Of a stretch of DNA of 54,891 nt, positions 15,447-23,326 are shown piece by piece. The stretch covers positions 1 through 54,891 of the forward strand of contig CAJUJM010000104.1 of NCBI GenBank assembly GCA_910586755.1. The letters are read 5' to 3'. The stretch is from an uncultured Lachnospiraceae bacterium. Lineage in GTDB: Bacteria; Bacillota; Clostridia; Lachnospirales; Lachnospiraceae. The notes below the pieces were generated by a model. That model saw nothing but the letters and a program-made list of their open reading frames with translations. It was not told where the DNA came from and searched no databases. The position numbers and the translations under genes are program-made. The number at the start of each line of letters is the position of its first letter. The first letter of the stretch is position 1.

Positions 15447-16778
15447 ATGCAAAAGTATGTCGAATCGGAAACGTTGGAGCTGAAAGAAAAATATACTGAT
15501 GTAATATGTAAAGAAATTGTTTCGTTCTTGAATACTTCTGGTGGTACAATTATTATTGGTGTTAAAGATGATGGAGCCATTGTTGGCGTTGATAAAATTG
15601 ATGAAACATTTAGGAAAATATCTGATATTATAGCTACACAAATTGAACCAAGTCCACAAGATGAAGTGAGTTCAGAAATTCGATTTGAAGATGGAAAAAC
15701 TTTGATTATTGTTAATGTATCAAGAGGGATCAAGCATATTTATTGTCAGAAAAAATATGGTTTTTCATCTGCAGGTTGTTCGATAAGAGTTGGAACGACT
15801 TGTCGAGAAATGACGCCAGAACAGATTCGAATTCGATATGAAAGTAAATTCATTGATTCAGAATATATGTTAAAAAAGCCAGCGAGTCAGCTAGATTTGA
15901 CATTTAAAGAATTGAAAATTTATTACAGTGAAAAAGATTATCATTTGGATGATAAAACTTTTGAAGCAAACTTGAATTTAAGAAATCAGAATGGTGATTA
16001 CAATCTTTTAGCGGAATTACTTTCGGATAGAAATAATATTCCCTTAATATTTGTGAAGTTTAGGGGAAAAGATAAATCGGCGATTTCTGAACGAAGTGAT
16101 TATGGATATAGATGTATTATCACTTCTTATGATAAAATTAAAAATAGACTTCAATCAGAAAATACCTGTATTTCTGATACAACAGTTAGACCAAGAAAAG
16201 ATACTTATTTATTTGATTATAATTGTGTCAATGAGGCAGTTTTAAATGCATTGGTTCATAACGATTGGACAATTACTGAACCACAGATTTCGATGTTTGA
16301 CAATCGCTTGGAAATTTTATCTCATGGAGGTTTGCCAAGTGGTATGACAAAAAAACAATTCTTTGAAGGGATCAGTAAACCAAGAAATAGAACACTTATG
16401 CGGATTTTTCTTAGCATGGGATTAACGGAACACACAGGACATGGAATACCCACCATTGTTAAAAAGTATGGAGAAGAAGTTTTTGAAATAGAAGATAACT
16501 ATATTCGTTGCACAATTCCATTTGATGAAGAAGTTCTGGATAAGTCGAAAAATGAAAATGTCGGTTTGAATGTCGGTTTAAATGTCGGTTTAAATAAAAC
16601 CGAAAAGAAAGTGGTTTCTCTGCTGATAGAAGATTCGGAATATACTTCTGACGAATTGGCTGCAAAGATAGGCGTGACAAAAAGAACCATAGAGCGGGCA
16701 TTTATTTCTTTGCAGAAGAAAAAAGTTATAGAAAGAATTGGTTCAAAGCGTGATGGAAGCTGGATTGTCATTAAATAG
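15447..16778 (+). CDS. ATP-binding protein with AlbA_2 (Schlafen-like) and winged-helix domains
   Basis: A 443-residue protein. Residues ~5-120 are the AlbA_2 domain (ETLELKEKYTDVICKEIVSF, GGTIIIGVKDDG, REMTPEQIR). Residues ~255-370 resemble a GHKL ATP-binding domain (NCVNEAVLNALVHNDW, NRLEILSHGGLPSGM, MGLTEHTGHGIPTIV). The C-terminus is a helix-turn-helix region (YTSDELAAKIGVTKRTIERA). Between them three copies of NVGL are encoded by 12-bp tandem repeats. Family members are widespread in mobile and accessory regions and are usually annotated as putative transcriptional regulators; some related domains occur in defence genes. It has its own strong promoter. Function here is unknown. Confidence 0.85.
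   Translation: MQKYVESETLELKEKYTDVICKEIVSFLNTSGGTIIIGVKDDGAIVGVDKIDETFRKISDIIATQIEPSPQDEVSSEIRFEDGKTLIIVNVSRGIKHIYCQKKYGFSSAGCSIRVGTTCREMTPEQIRIRYESKFIDSEYMLKKPASQLDLTFKELKIYYSEKDYHLDDKTFEANLNLRNQNGDYNLLAELLSDRNNIPLIFVKFRGKDKSAISERSDYGYRCIITSYDKIKNRLQSENTCISDTTVRPRKDTYLFDYNCVNEAVLNALVHNDWTITEPQISMFDNRLEILSHGGLPSGMTKKQFFEGISKPRNRTLMRIFLSMGLTEHTGHGIPTIVKKYGEEVFEIEDNYIRCTIPFDEEVLDKSKNENVGLNVGLNVGLNKTEKKVVSLLIEDSEYTSDELAAKIGVTKRTIERAFISLQKKKVIERIGSKRDGSWIVIK
16557..16592 (+). repeat. Three 12-bp tandem repeats inside the AlbA_2 gene
   Basis: AATGTCGGTTTG, AATGTCGGTTTA and AATGTCGGTTTA follow one another and encode NVGL three times. Because the unit is 12 bp, gain or loss of a copy keeps the frame and changes only linker length. 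The same core, TGTCGGT, is found three times in the gene's own promoter region. Confidence 0.9.
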
Positions 16779-16798
16779 TTGGATGTAAAACAGAAATG

Positions 16799-16859
16799 GA
16801 ATGTTTTATAAAAACCTGTACGATAGTGAACGATACTCTGGCATGGGATATATCTGGGA
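16799..16859 (+). pseudogene. Internal fragment of a DUF2442 gene
   Basis: This stretch closely matches 21841-21901 inside the intact DUF2442 gene, including the 20-base run ACGATACTCTGGCATGGGAT. Similarity stops at about 16859, exactly where parA coding sequence begins. It marks a recombination junction. Confidence 0.8.
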
Positions 16860-16862
16860 ACT

Positions 16863-17708
16863 GGCAAAAGTGGCGTTGGGAAAACAACAAGTGTTTTAAA
16901 CTTTGCAAAGTATTTTTCCGAAGAACATAAAAAGGTTTTGGTATTGGATATTGATCCACAGAGTTCATTGAGTGAAATTTTGGTATCTAACGGCGGTTTT
17001 GGTTTGCTAAAAACCTGGCAAAAAGAGAAGACACTTAATTATATATTTGATTTATATATTTCTAAGATTGAGAAGTATCCATGTATAGAATTAAAACTCG
17101 GAGATTCTGTGATTGAATCTTATAAGGATCTGTATGACTTTGTGCCATCAAGTCTTTTCTATCGGAACAATATGGGACTTGATGCATTAGCGCTTATGAT
17201 GAAAGATGATATTCAATATTTATCTATTCTCAAAAATTGGGTTGACACTATCAGAGAAGGGTATGATATTATCTTGATTGATTGTCCGCCTGCCAATAAT
17301 TTAATCACCAGATCAGCTTTTTTAATGTCAGATTATTATATTATTCCAACTGTTTTAGATGGATTGAGCACAAATGGAGTAATACATTATATCAATACAA
17401 TTGAAGAGACGTATGAGAAATACTGCGGAGATACCGATGATGGAATAATCGCAAAGCATTTTTTTGGAGAGAAACCTCAGCTGGTAGGCATATTCTATAA
17501 TTTGCTTCGGGCCCAGGTAAATTATGATGATGCAAAAGCAGATTTTGAAGATGAGATAGACGGACAGACATCATATAGTAAAAGTATAATTTTAAATAGT
17601 GAGATAAATAACTATATAGATATTGCGAGACGGACACAGGAAGGAAATGTGTCTATTGATAAAGAAGATTTTAAAGTCCTTGCGCGGGAGATTTTAAATA
17701 AGATTTAG
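16863..17708 (+). pseudogene. ParA-family ATPase, 5' end lost
   Basis: About 281 residues of a ParA/MinD-type partition ATPase. Reading upstream of 16938 in frame recovers the Walker A region GKSGVGKTTSVLNFAKYF, then VLVLDIDPQSS and the Walker B-like IILIDCPP. The usual N-terminal strand before the P-loop is absent, replaced by DUF2442-derived sequence with an in-frame stop at about 16829. No good ATG with a ribosome site precedes the P-loop, and a TTG start at 16938 would exclude Walker A. It is probably a relic of plasmid or conjugative-element partition genes. A cryptic start giving partial function cannot be excluded. Confidence 0.75.
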
Positions 17709-17741
17709 ATACATACAATATAAATCGAAGGGAGTGATGGT

Positions 17742-18191
17742 ATGTATTTCACAGTGGAGGAAATTAGAAGCTTGAATGATATTATATCGGGTTTAAATAC
17801 GATAGAGGATGAAATAGAAAAAGAACGATTTCTGAATGAACATATAGAAGATACTGCCTTATTTCTGGATACACTGAAAAAATTAAACAAGAAAAAAATC
17901 CCTTTTAAGAATGAAAAACCTTTAACACAGAAAGAAGATGGAGAAAAGAGTTTATATCAGGAAGAAGAAATTTACAGTATTCTTTGCAAAAAAAGCAATA
18001 CAGAAATAATGCAGGAATATTCACTGGCAGATTTAAAAGGGATGTATGCATCTGTTTATAACAGAAAACCTACCAGCAGTTATACAAAAGAAAGAATAAT
18101 AAGCACTTTACGCAACAGGATGCATACGATGAAAAGAGCGGAGTCTTTTGGTATGTTAGCAGAAGCGCGAAAAAAAGAGGGCAGCGTTTAA
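17742..18191 (+). CDS. Hypothetical partner protein of ParA
   Basis: A 149-residue, highly charged protein beginning MYFTVEEIRSLNDIISGL. The C-terminal ~50 residues (LADLKGMYASVYNRKPTSSY then TKERIISTLRNRM) resemble a SAP- or Rho-N-like DNA-binding helical motif. It lies 33 bases after the truncated parA with AGGGAGTG as ribosome site, so it was the second gene of a partition pair. I do not recognise a named family. With parA broken it may no longer have a partner. Confidence 0.6.
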   Translation: MYFTVEEIRSLNDIISGLNTIEDEIEKERFLNEHIEDTALFLDTLKKLNKKKIPFKNEKPLTQKEDGEKSLYQEEEIYSILCKKSNTEIMQEYSLADLKGMYASVYNRKPTSSYTKERIISTLRNRMHTMKRAESFGMLAEARKKEGSV

Positions 18192-18286
18192 ATAAAAATT
18201 GAACGAACATTGGCTGTTTTAGAAAAAGTATTCGGGATGGATAGTTAACTTCCGATTGTACGCCTAAAAATTGAATCAGAATCACC

Positions 18287-18328
18287 AAAATGCCGCCGCA
18301 TGGATAAAAGCCCAAGCAGCGGCATTTT
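18287..18328 (+). terminator. Terminator between the parA region and hsdM
   Basis: AAAATGCCGC pairs with GCGGCATTTT around a 22-base loop and ends in a T run. It separates the partition relic from the restriction locus. Confidence 0.7.
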
Positions 18329-18338
18329 CCGATTTTAT

Positions 18339-18367
18339 TTGTCTTTTTGCATCAGACAAAGTATAAT
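18339..18367 (+). promoter_or_regulatory. Promoter of the type I restriction-modification locus
   Basis: TTGTCT (18339-18344) and TATAAT (18362-18367) are 17 bases apart, 48 bases before the hsdM start. GGAGGAAAAG is the ribosome site. Confidence 0.75.
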
Positions 18368-18414
18368 GAAAAATAGGAATTTATACTTGATGATACAGAC
18401 GGAGGAAAAGACGC

Positions 18415-19947
18415 ATGATTACAGGCGCCATCAAAAATAAAGTAGATAAAATCTGGACGGACATATGGGCGGGTGGAATCACAAACCCTTTGACAGTGAT
18501 AGAGCAGCTGACCTATCTGATGTTTATCCGCTCTTTGGACGAGAAAGAGCTGGAAACAGAAGAATTTGAAAACATGACTGGCGAGAAGATGGATAAAATT
18601 TTCCCCCAGTCTGCGGTGGGACAGTCTATGCGCTGGAGTAAATTCAAAAATAATGATCCCCGTGACATTTATGATATTATTGCCCAGCGGGTATTCCCTG
18701 CCATTAAAAACATGAGGCATGGCTGCCTGCCGGATTTCACCCAGCAGGGAGAACTGATGGAAACTGCCGGTGAGTCCGGAAATGATGAGCAAAATAACAC
18801 GGCGTTTGCCCGGTATATGAGTGACGCTATGTTCTTGATTCCCACACCCCAGGTGCTGCAGAAAATCATTACCGGTCTGGACGACCTGTATGAACACGAT
18901 ATAGCGGATCTGGATATGCAGGGCGATTTGTATGAATACATGCTGGGTAAGCTGGCGACTGCCGGTCAGAACGGACAATTCCGGACGCCCAAGCAAATTC
19001 GGGAAATGATGGTGGAACTTTTGCGGCCTACTCCGGATGACATGATCTGCGATCCGGCCTGTGGCACAGCCGGATTTCTGGTATCTGCTTCAGAGTATAT
19101 CCGAAAGAATTACGAAGACACCATGACTACGGAACAATGGGAGCATTTTGCCGGGGATGCCTTTACCGGATTTGATACCGACCGTACCATGCTGCGTATT
19201 TCTGCTATGAACTTGATGCTGCACTCCATCAGCCGCCCGGAAATTGACTATAATGACAGTGTTTCCAAGCAAAACCAGATCAGCGACAAGTTTACCATGT
19301 GTCTGGCAAATCCGCCATTTAAAGGCACTGTGGATGCCGAGAGCATTGACGATAACCTGAAAGCTGTGACCAACACGAAAAAGACAGAGCTGCTGTTTTT
19401 GGCGCTGTTTCTGCGGATGCTGAAAAAGGGCGGCCAGTGCGCTTGTATCGTGCCGGACGGCGTGCTGTTTGGTTCATCCAAGGCCCATAAGGCCATTCGT
19501 AAGGAACTGGTGGAGAATCACCAGCTGCGGGCGGTGATCTCCATGCCATCCGGGGTGTTTAAACCTTATGCCGGTGTTTCTACAGCAGTATTGGTGTTTA
19601 CCAAAACCGGCGCAGGCGGTACAGAAAATGTGTGGTTCTACGACATGAAGGCCGACGGTTTCAGCCTGGATGACAAGCGCAGCGAGATCGGGGAAAATGA
19701 TATTCCTGACATCATCAGCCGGTTCCATAATTTAGAGCAGGAAAGCGGTCGCCAGCGCACGGAACAGAGCTTTTTTGTACCAAAACAGGAGATCGCAGAC
19801 AATGATTATGACCTGTCTATCAATAAGTACAAAAAGGTGGAGTATGTGCCGGTGAAGTATCCTTCCACCGCTGAGATTATGGCGGAACTGCATGAGCTGG
19901 AAACGGAAATTGCCGCGGGGCTGGCGGAGCTGGAGGGGATGTTGTGA
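18415..19947 (+). CDS. hsdM: Type I restriction-modification system, methyltransferase subunit
   Basis: A 510-residue N6-adenine methyltransferase. The N-terminal helical HsdM_N domain (WAGGITNPLTVIEQLTYLMF) precedes the catalytic domain with SAM-binding motif DPACGTAGFLVSA (Asp213 onward) and catalytic NPPF at residues 299-302. The C-terminus (ELHELETEIAAGLAELEGML) is the coiled-coil that contacts HsdS. It forms the M2S methylase and, with HsdR, the restriction complex. It is followed by a fragment of a DUF2442 gene, then a recombinase rather than directly by hsdS, an arrangement seen in loci with rearranging specificity genes. Confidence 0.95.
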   Translation: MITGAIKNKVDKIWTDIWAGGITNPLTVIEQLTYLMFIRSLDEKELETEEFENMTGEKMDKIFPQSAVGQSMRWSKFKNNDPRDIYDIIAQRVFPAIKNMRHGCLPDFTQQGELMETAGESGNDEQNNTAFARYMSDAMFLIPTPQVLQKIITGLDDLYEHDIADLDMQGDLYEYMLGKLATAGQNGQFRTPKQIREMMVELLRPTPDDMICDPACGTAGFLVSASEYIRKNYEDTMTTEQWEHFAGDAFTGFDTDRTMLRISAMNLMLHSISRPEIDYNDSVSKQNQISDKFTMCLANPPFKGTVDAESIDDNLKAVTNTKKTELLFLALFLRMLKKGGQCACIVPDGVLFGSSKAHKAIRKELVENHQLRAVISMPSGVFKPYAGVSTAVLVFTKTGAGGTENVWFYDMKADGFSLDDKRSEIGENDIPDIISRFHNLEQESGRQRTEQSFFVPKQEIADNDYDLSINKYKKVEYVPVKYPSTAEIMAELHELETEIAAGLAELEGML

Positions 19948-19959
19948 TGGCGGAAAGTT

Positions 19960-19995
19960 ATATTTGGGAATAGGGATAAGACAAAATGTATTGAT
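19960..19995 (+). pseudogene. Second DUF2442 gene fragment
   Basis: ATATTTGGGAATAGGGATAA and the bases up to 19995 match the intact gene at about 21893-21928 with four or five differences, in the same reading phase. The fragment lies between hsdM and the recombinase and has no start. Confidence 0.7.
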
Positions 19996-20051
19996 GCAGC
20001 CGTATTTTGGATAAATATTTGATATACTTCAAATAAAAGGAGTATGTCGAA

Positions 20052-21020
20052 ATGGAGAATCAAATTAGCAATATTATTAATGATATGTCAGGAGTGCTTG
20101 ATATAGCCCAGATGAAAAAATTACAGGAGGTACTTATAGCGAGATTGAGTATAACCCAAACAGAAGAGAGAGAAAATGACAATAATTCATATTTGGAAAT
20201 GTTTCTCACAGCAAAACGAATAGAGGGGTGTTCTGAGAGAACGCTGGAGTATTACAAAGGTACAATTCGGACAATGTTGAATAAAGTAAATATTCCGGTT
20301 CGTAAAATGACCACAGAGATATTGAGAGAATATCTATCACAGTATCAAGGGATAAATAATTGTGGAAAAGTTACGATAGATAATGTTCGCAGGAACTTAT
20401 CCAGTTTTTTCTCTTGGCTTGAAGAAGAAGATTACATATTAAAAAGCCCTATCCGGAGAATTCATAAAGTAAAAACCAGAAAAGTAGTAAAAGAAGTTAT
20501 TTCAGACGAAAATCTGGAACAATTGAGAGATGGATGTGGTGAAAGGCGTGATCTTGCGATTATAGATATCTTAACATCTACTGGCATAAGAGTTGGAGAG
20601 TTAGTTAATTTGAATATTTCTGATTTGAATTTTGCAGAAAGAGAATGTATTGTTTATGGTAAGGGCGACAAAGAGCGCAAAGTATATTTTGATGCAAGAA
20701 CTAAATTGCATATACAGAATTATTTGGCGGAAAGAACCGATGATAATTCCGCCCTCTTTGTATCACTTAATGCACCCTATCAGCGCTTGCAAATAAGTGG
20801 AGTAGAAGTGAGGCTAAGAGAACTGGGCAGACAGTTGCAGATAAATAATATTCATCCGCATAAGTTCCGGAGGACAATGGCGACAAAAGCCATTGACAAA
20901 GGAATGCCTATTGAGCAAGTACAGAAATTGTTGGGGCATCAACAAATTGATACTACGATGCAATATGCGATGGTTAATCAGAGCAATGTGAAATCATCCC
21001 ACAGAAAATATATGGCATAG
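20052..21020 (+). CDS. Tyrosine recombinase within the hsd locus
   Basis: A 322-residue site-specific recombinase with an intact catalytic set: Arg180 in STGIRVGELVNL, His270-Arg273 in HKFRRTMATKAID, His296 in KLLGHQQIDTT and Tyr305 in MQYAMV. The N-terminal SAM-like DNA-binding domain is present (ERTLEYYKGTIRTML). It starts at 20052 with AAGGAG upstream. Recombinases placed between hsdM and duplicated hsdS genes invert or exchange target-recognition domains in other bacteria. Here both hsdS copies are in direct orientation, so deletion or hybrid formation is more likely than inversion within the window. Confidence 0.9.
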   Translation: MENQISNIINDMSGVLDIAQMKKLQEVLIARLSITQTEERENDNNSYLEMFLTAKRIEGCSERTLEYYKGTIRTMLNKVNIPVRKMTTEILREYLSQYQGINNCGKVTIDNVRRNLSSFFSWLEEEDYILKSPIRRIHKVKTRKVVKEVISDENLEQLRDGCGERRDLAIIDILTSTGIRVGELVNLNISDLNFAERECIVYGKGDKERKVYFDARTKLHIQNYLAERTDDNSALFVSLNAPYQRLQISGVEVRLRELGRQLQINNIHPHKFRRTMATKAIDKGMPIEQVQKLLGHQQIDTTMQYAMVNQSNVKSSHRKYMA

Positions 21021-21027
21021 TCTACAG

Positions 21028-21047
21028 ATTCAGATTTGTGGGGATGA
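21028..21047 (+). repeat. Direct repeat R1, copy 1 (before half-hsdS)
   Basis: ATTCAGATTTGTGGGGATGA is identical to 22034-22053. Each copy precedes an hsdS start and carries its ribosome site. Confidence 0.9.
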
Positions 21048-21051
21048 ACAG

Positions 21052-21651
21052 ATGGCAAGAATTAGAATGTGTGATGTAGCTGAACAGATAAGAGGTGTGT
21101 CATATAAAACAGAAGATGTTTTGGATGGTCCTAGAGAAGATGCAGTTGGAATTTTTCGGGCAAGCAATATTTCAGATGGGATTATAAATTTTAACGACTT
21201 GGTTTTTGTGAAGCGAAATAAAGTTTTGCAGAAACAAATGTTAAGAAAAGGGGATATTCTAATATGTGCTTCGAGCGGAAGCAAGCATCTTGTCGGAAAA
21301 GCGGCACAAATTGAAGCTGATTGTGAGTATAGTTTTGGTGCTTTCTGTAAAGTTGTTCGTCCTCAAAAGATTAATGCGTTGTTCCTTGGAATGTATTTTC
21401 AAAGTGATTTCTATCGGAGATATATTTCAGATATCTCACAAGGAGCAAACATTAATAATATAAAAAATGAACATATAGATGCGATTAAATTACGGGGGTA
21501 TTCTGAAACTGAACAAGTAGAAATTGCTGAATTGTTACAAAAGATTATTTCCATTATAAGATTCCATAAAGAGCAACTTATTATGCTTGATGAATTAATC
21601 AAATCCCGATTTGTGGAGATGAAGAAGGAGAAAGAAGGATGCCGGAATTAG
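21052..21651 (+). CDS. Half-length type I specificity subunit (one target-recognition domain)
   Basis: 199 residues: one target-recognition domain (residues ~1-150) and the conserved helix (QVEIAELLQKIISIIRFHKE, then LIKSRFVEM at residues 184-192). A full HsdS has two such units; here the coding sequence runs out directly after KSRFVEM into KKEKEGCRN and stops. Half-subunits can pair as homodimers to give palindromic specificity, or can be donors for recombination with the complete gene downstream. The start at 21052 follows TGTGGGGATG. It resembles the N-terminal half of the downstream HsdS only in the helix, so it has a different target. Confidence 0.85.
   Translation: MARIRMCDVAEQIRGVSYKTEDVLDGPREDAVGIFRASNISDGIINFNDLVFVKRNKVLQKQMLRKGDILICASSGSKHLVGKAAQIEADCEYSFGAFCKVVRPQKINALFLGMYFQSDFYRRYISDISQGANINNIKNEHIDAIKLRGYSETEQVEIAELLQKIISIIRFHKEQLIMLDELIKSRFVEMKKEKEGCRN
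21601..21617 (+). repeat. Direct repeat R2, copy 1 (end of half-hsdS)
   Basis: AAATCCCGATTTGTGGA is identical to 22529-22545 and encodes KSRFVE in the same frame in both genes. Exchange here would fuse the two genes in frame. Confidence 0.9.
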
Positions 21652-21695
21652 CGAAAGATGGCAAAATGCTTAATAAAATTGCGCCATTAATGTAG
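21639..21695 (+). pseudogene. 3' tail of a DUF4160 gene
   Basis: An 18-codon frame reads MPELAKDGKMLNKIAPLM, which matches the usual end of DUF4160 proteins (ELA-x-GK-x-NKI-x-PL). DUF4160 genes normally precede DUF2442 genes, as this tail does. Its front part has been replaced by the 3' end of the half-hsdS gene, and the two overlap. Confidence 0.65.
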
Positions 21696-21706
21696 AGGAG
21701 GAGAAT

Positions 21707-21982
21707 ATGTTTCCTAAAATTGTTCAGGTTGTTCCTACGGAAGATCATACCGTATATGTTTATTTTGAAGATGGTAAAATAGTATGCTATGATGTAAAAC
21801 CGTTGCTGGAGAAAGAGGCATTTGCTATATTAAGAGAAGTGAACTGTTTTCTAAAAACTTGTACGATAATGAACGATACTCTGGCATGGGATATATCTGG
21901 AAATAGGGATAAGACGAAATGTATTGATATTGATCCAGATACATTGTATATGCTGGATGCGGTAAAAGAGAAGATAGCGTAA
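21707..21982 (+). CDS. DUF2442 domain protein
   Basis: A 91-residue protein, MFPKIVQVVPTEDHTVYVYF onward, with VKPLLEKEAFAIL and AWDISGNRDKTKCID. DUF2442 proteins are small and usually paired with DUF4160; the pair has been suggested to be toxin-antitoxin-like, without proof known to me. Here the partner is reduced to a tail. AGGAGGAG lies ahead of the start. It sits between two hsdS genes, apparently carried along by recombination, and fragments of it occur at 16799 and 19960. Confidence 0.8.
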   Translation: MFPKIVQVVPTEDHTVYVYFEDGKIVCYDVKPLLEKEAFAILREVNCFLKTCTIMNDTLAWDISGNRDKTKCIDIDPDTLYMLDAVKEKIA

Positions 21983-22033
21983 TACGCAGATTGGAATCAG
22001 AATCCTTCCGAAGTATATAGACATATGAAATCA

Positions 22034-22053
22034 ATTCAGATTTGTGGGGATGA
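22034..22053 (+). repeat. Direct repeat R1, copy 2 (before full-length hsdS)
   Basis: Identical to 21028-21047, 1006 bp apart and in the same orientation. Recombination between them would delete the half-hsdS and the DUF2442 gene. Confidence 0.9.
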
Positions 22054-22057
22054 TAGG

Positions 22058-23167
22058 ATGAAAAAGGTAAGATTAGAAGATGTAAGTGAACGAGGAAGTT
22101 CTAATTTGGCACAGAAAGATATTGAAGGTATGACAGGAGCTTATCCGATTTATGGAGCATCTGGATATATTGGGAATATTGATTTTTATCATCAAGAGAA
22201 AGAGTACATTGCTGTGGTGAAAGATGGAGCAGGAGTTGGAAGAGCAATGTTTTTACCGGAAAAGTCATCTGTTATTGGAACCTTACAATATATTATTCCT
22301 AAAAAAAATATACTCCCTAAATATTTATATTATGCAGTTAAAAATATGAAGTTAGCAAGGTACTATACTGGAGCAACAATACCTCATATTTATTATAAAG
22401 ATTATAAAAAAGAGACTTTTTGGTTGCCAGATATACATGAGCAACAAAAAGAGGTATGTATTCTTGAAAAAGTTGAGGATATAATGGAAAAACAGCAACA
22501 GAGCCTCGCTGATTTAGATACATTAATTAAATCCCGATTTGTGGAAATGTTTGGTAATCCTGTTACGAATAGTTCGGAATTGAAAATGTTACCTATGACT
22601 TCTGTATGTGAAATAATTGATGGGGATAGGGGGGAAAACTATCCTAAAGCAGAAGATTTTTCAGAAGAGGGGGACTGTCTATTCTTAAATGCAAAGAATG
22701 TCACTGCTTCAGGATTTAATTTTGATACTTGTATGTATATTACGAAGGAAAAAGATGAGAGTCTTAGGAAGGGAAAGCTAAAGCGGGGAGATGTTGTTTT
22801 AACTACACGAGGAACATTAGGAAACCTGGCATATTATACAGATAAAATACCATATGACAACATTCGTATAAATTCTGGAATGGTGATTCTTAGAATGAAA
22901 CGAGAGGTTATAGATGAAATATATTTTATTGAACATTTTAAGTTTCAATTAGATGACATTAAGAGTAAGATAGCAAGTGGCTCAGCTCAACCACAATTGC
23001 CGATTTCGACAATGAATAAAATACAAATAATAATTCCGGAAATTGGAAAACAAAAAGAATTTGCCGCCTTCGTCCATCAAGTAGACAAACTGAAATTAAC
23101 AACCCAGAAAAGCCTAAAAAAACTGGAAATACTTAAAAAATCACTAATGCAAGAATATTTTGGGTGA
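22058..23167 (+). CDS. hsdS: Type I restriction-modification system, specificity subunit
   Basis: A 369-residue HsdS with two target-recognition domains (residues ~1-145 and ~185-330), each followed by a conserved helix: LADLDTLIKSRFVEMFGNPV in the middle and LKKLEILKKSLMQEYFG at the end. It fixes the DNA sequence methylated and cut by the complex. The start at 22058 is preferred over 22025 because the ribosome site TGTGGGGA is well placed and family members begin MKKVRLEDV. The first domain carries the GSSNLAQ...YPIYGASG motif common in Firmicute HsdS. R2 copy 2 lies at the middle helix. Confidence 0.92.
   Translation: MKKVRLEDVSERGSSNLAQKDIEGMTGAYPIYGASGYIGNIDFYHQEKEYIAVVKDGAGVGRAMFLPEKSSVIGTLQYIIPKKNILPKYLYYAVKNMKLARYYTGATIPHIYYKDYKKETFWLPDIHEQQKEVCILEKVEDIMEKQQQSLADLDTLIKSRFVEMFGNPVTNSSELKMLPMTSVCEIIDGDRGENYPKAEDFSEEGDCLFLNAKNVTASGFNFDTCMYITKEKDESLRKGKLKRGDVVLTTRGTLGNLAYYTDKIPYDNIRINSGMVILRMKREVIDEIYFIEHFKFQLDDIKSKIASGSAQPQLPISTMNKIQIIIPEIGKQKEFAAFVHQVDKLKLTTQKSLKKLEILKKSLMQEYFG
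22529..22545 (+). repeat. Direct repeat R2, copy 2 (central helix of hsdS)
   Basis: AAATCCCGATTTGTGGA, identical to 21601-21617, at the boundary between the two halves of HsdS. Confidence 0.9.
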
Positions 23168-23326
23168 GGTATATAAAATGGAACAATACAAATTAACCGT
23201 AGGGATAGAACCTTCAGATGAATATAAAAAAGCAAGACAGGATTAGAGTCAAATACTATATCAATATTTTACCAGATAAATATTGCAATAAAAGAAAAAC
23301 ACAACCGCAGAATACGAGGTAACCCC

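Noticed and set aside
16557..16592. Short tandem repeats that could be taken for a CRISPR array
   Set aside because: The unit is 12 bp with no spacers and lies inside a protein-coding gene, encoding NVGL repeats.
23178..23246. 22-codon frame (MEQYKLTVGIEPSDEYKK...) between hsdS and hsdR
   Set aside because: Too short to call and no clear ribosome site; it may be a relic of a longer gene.
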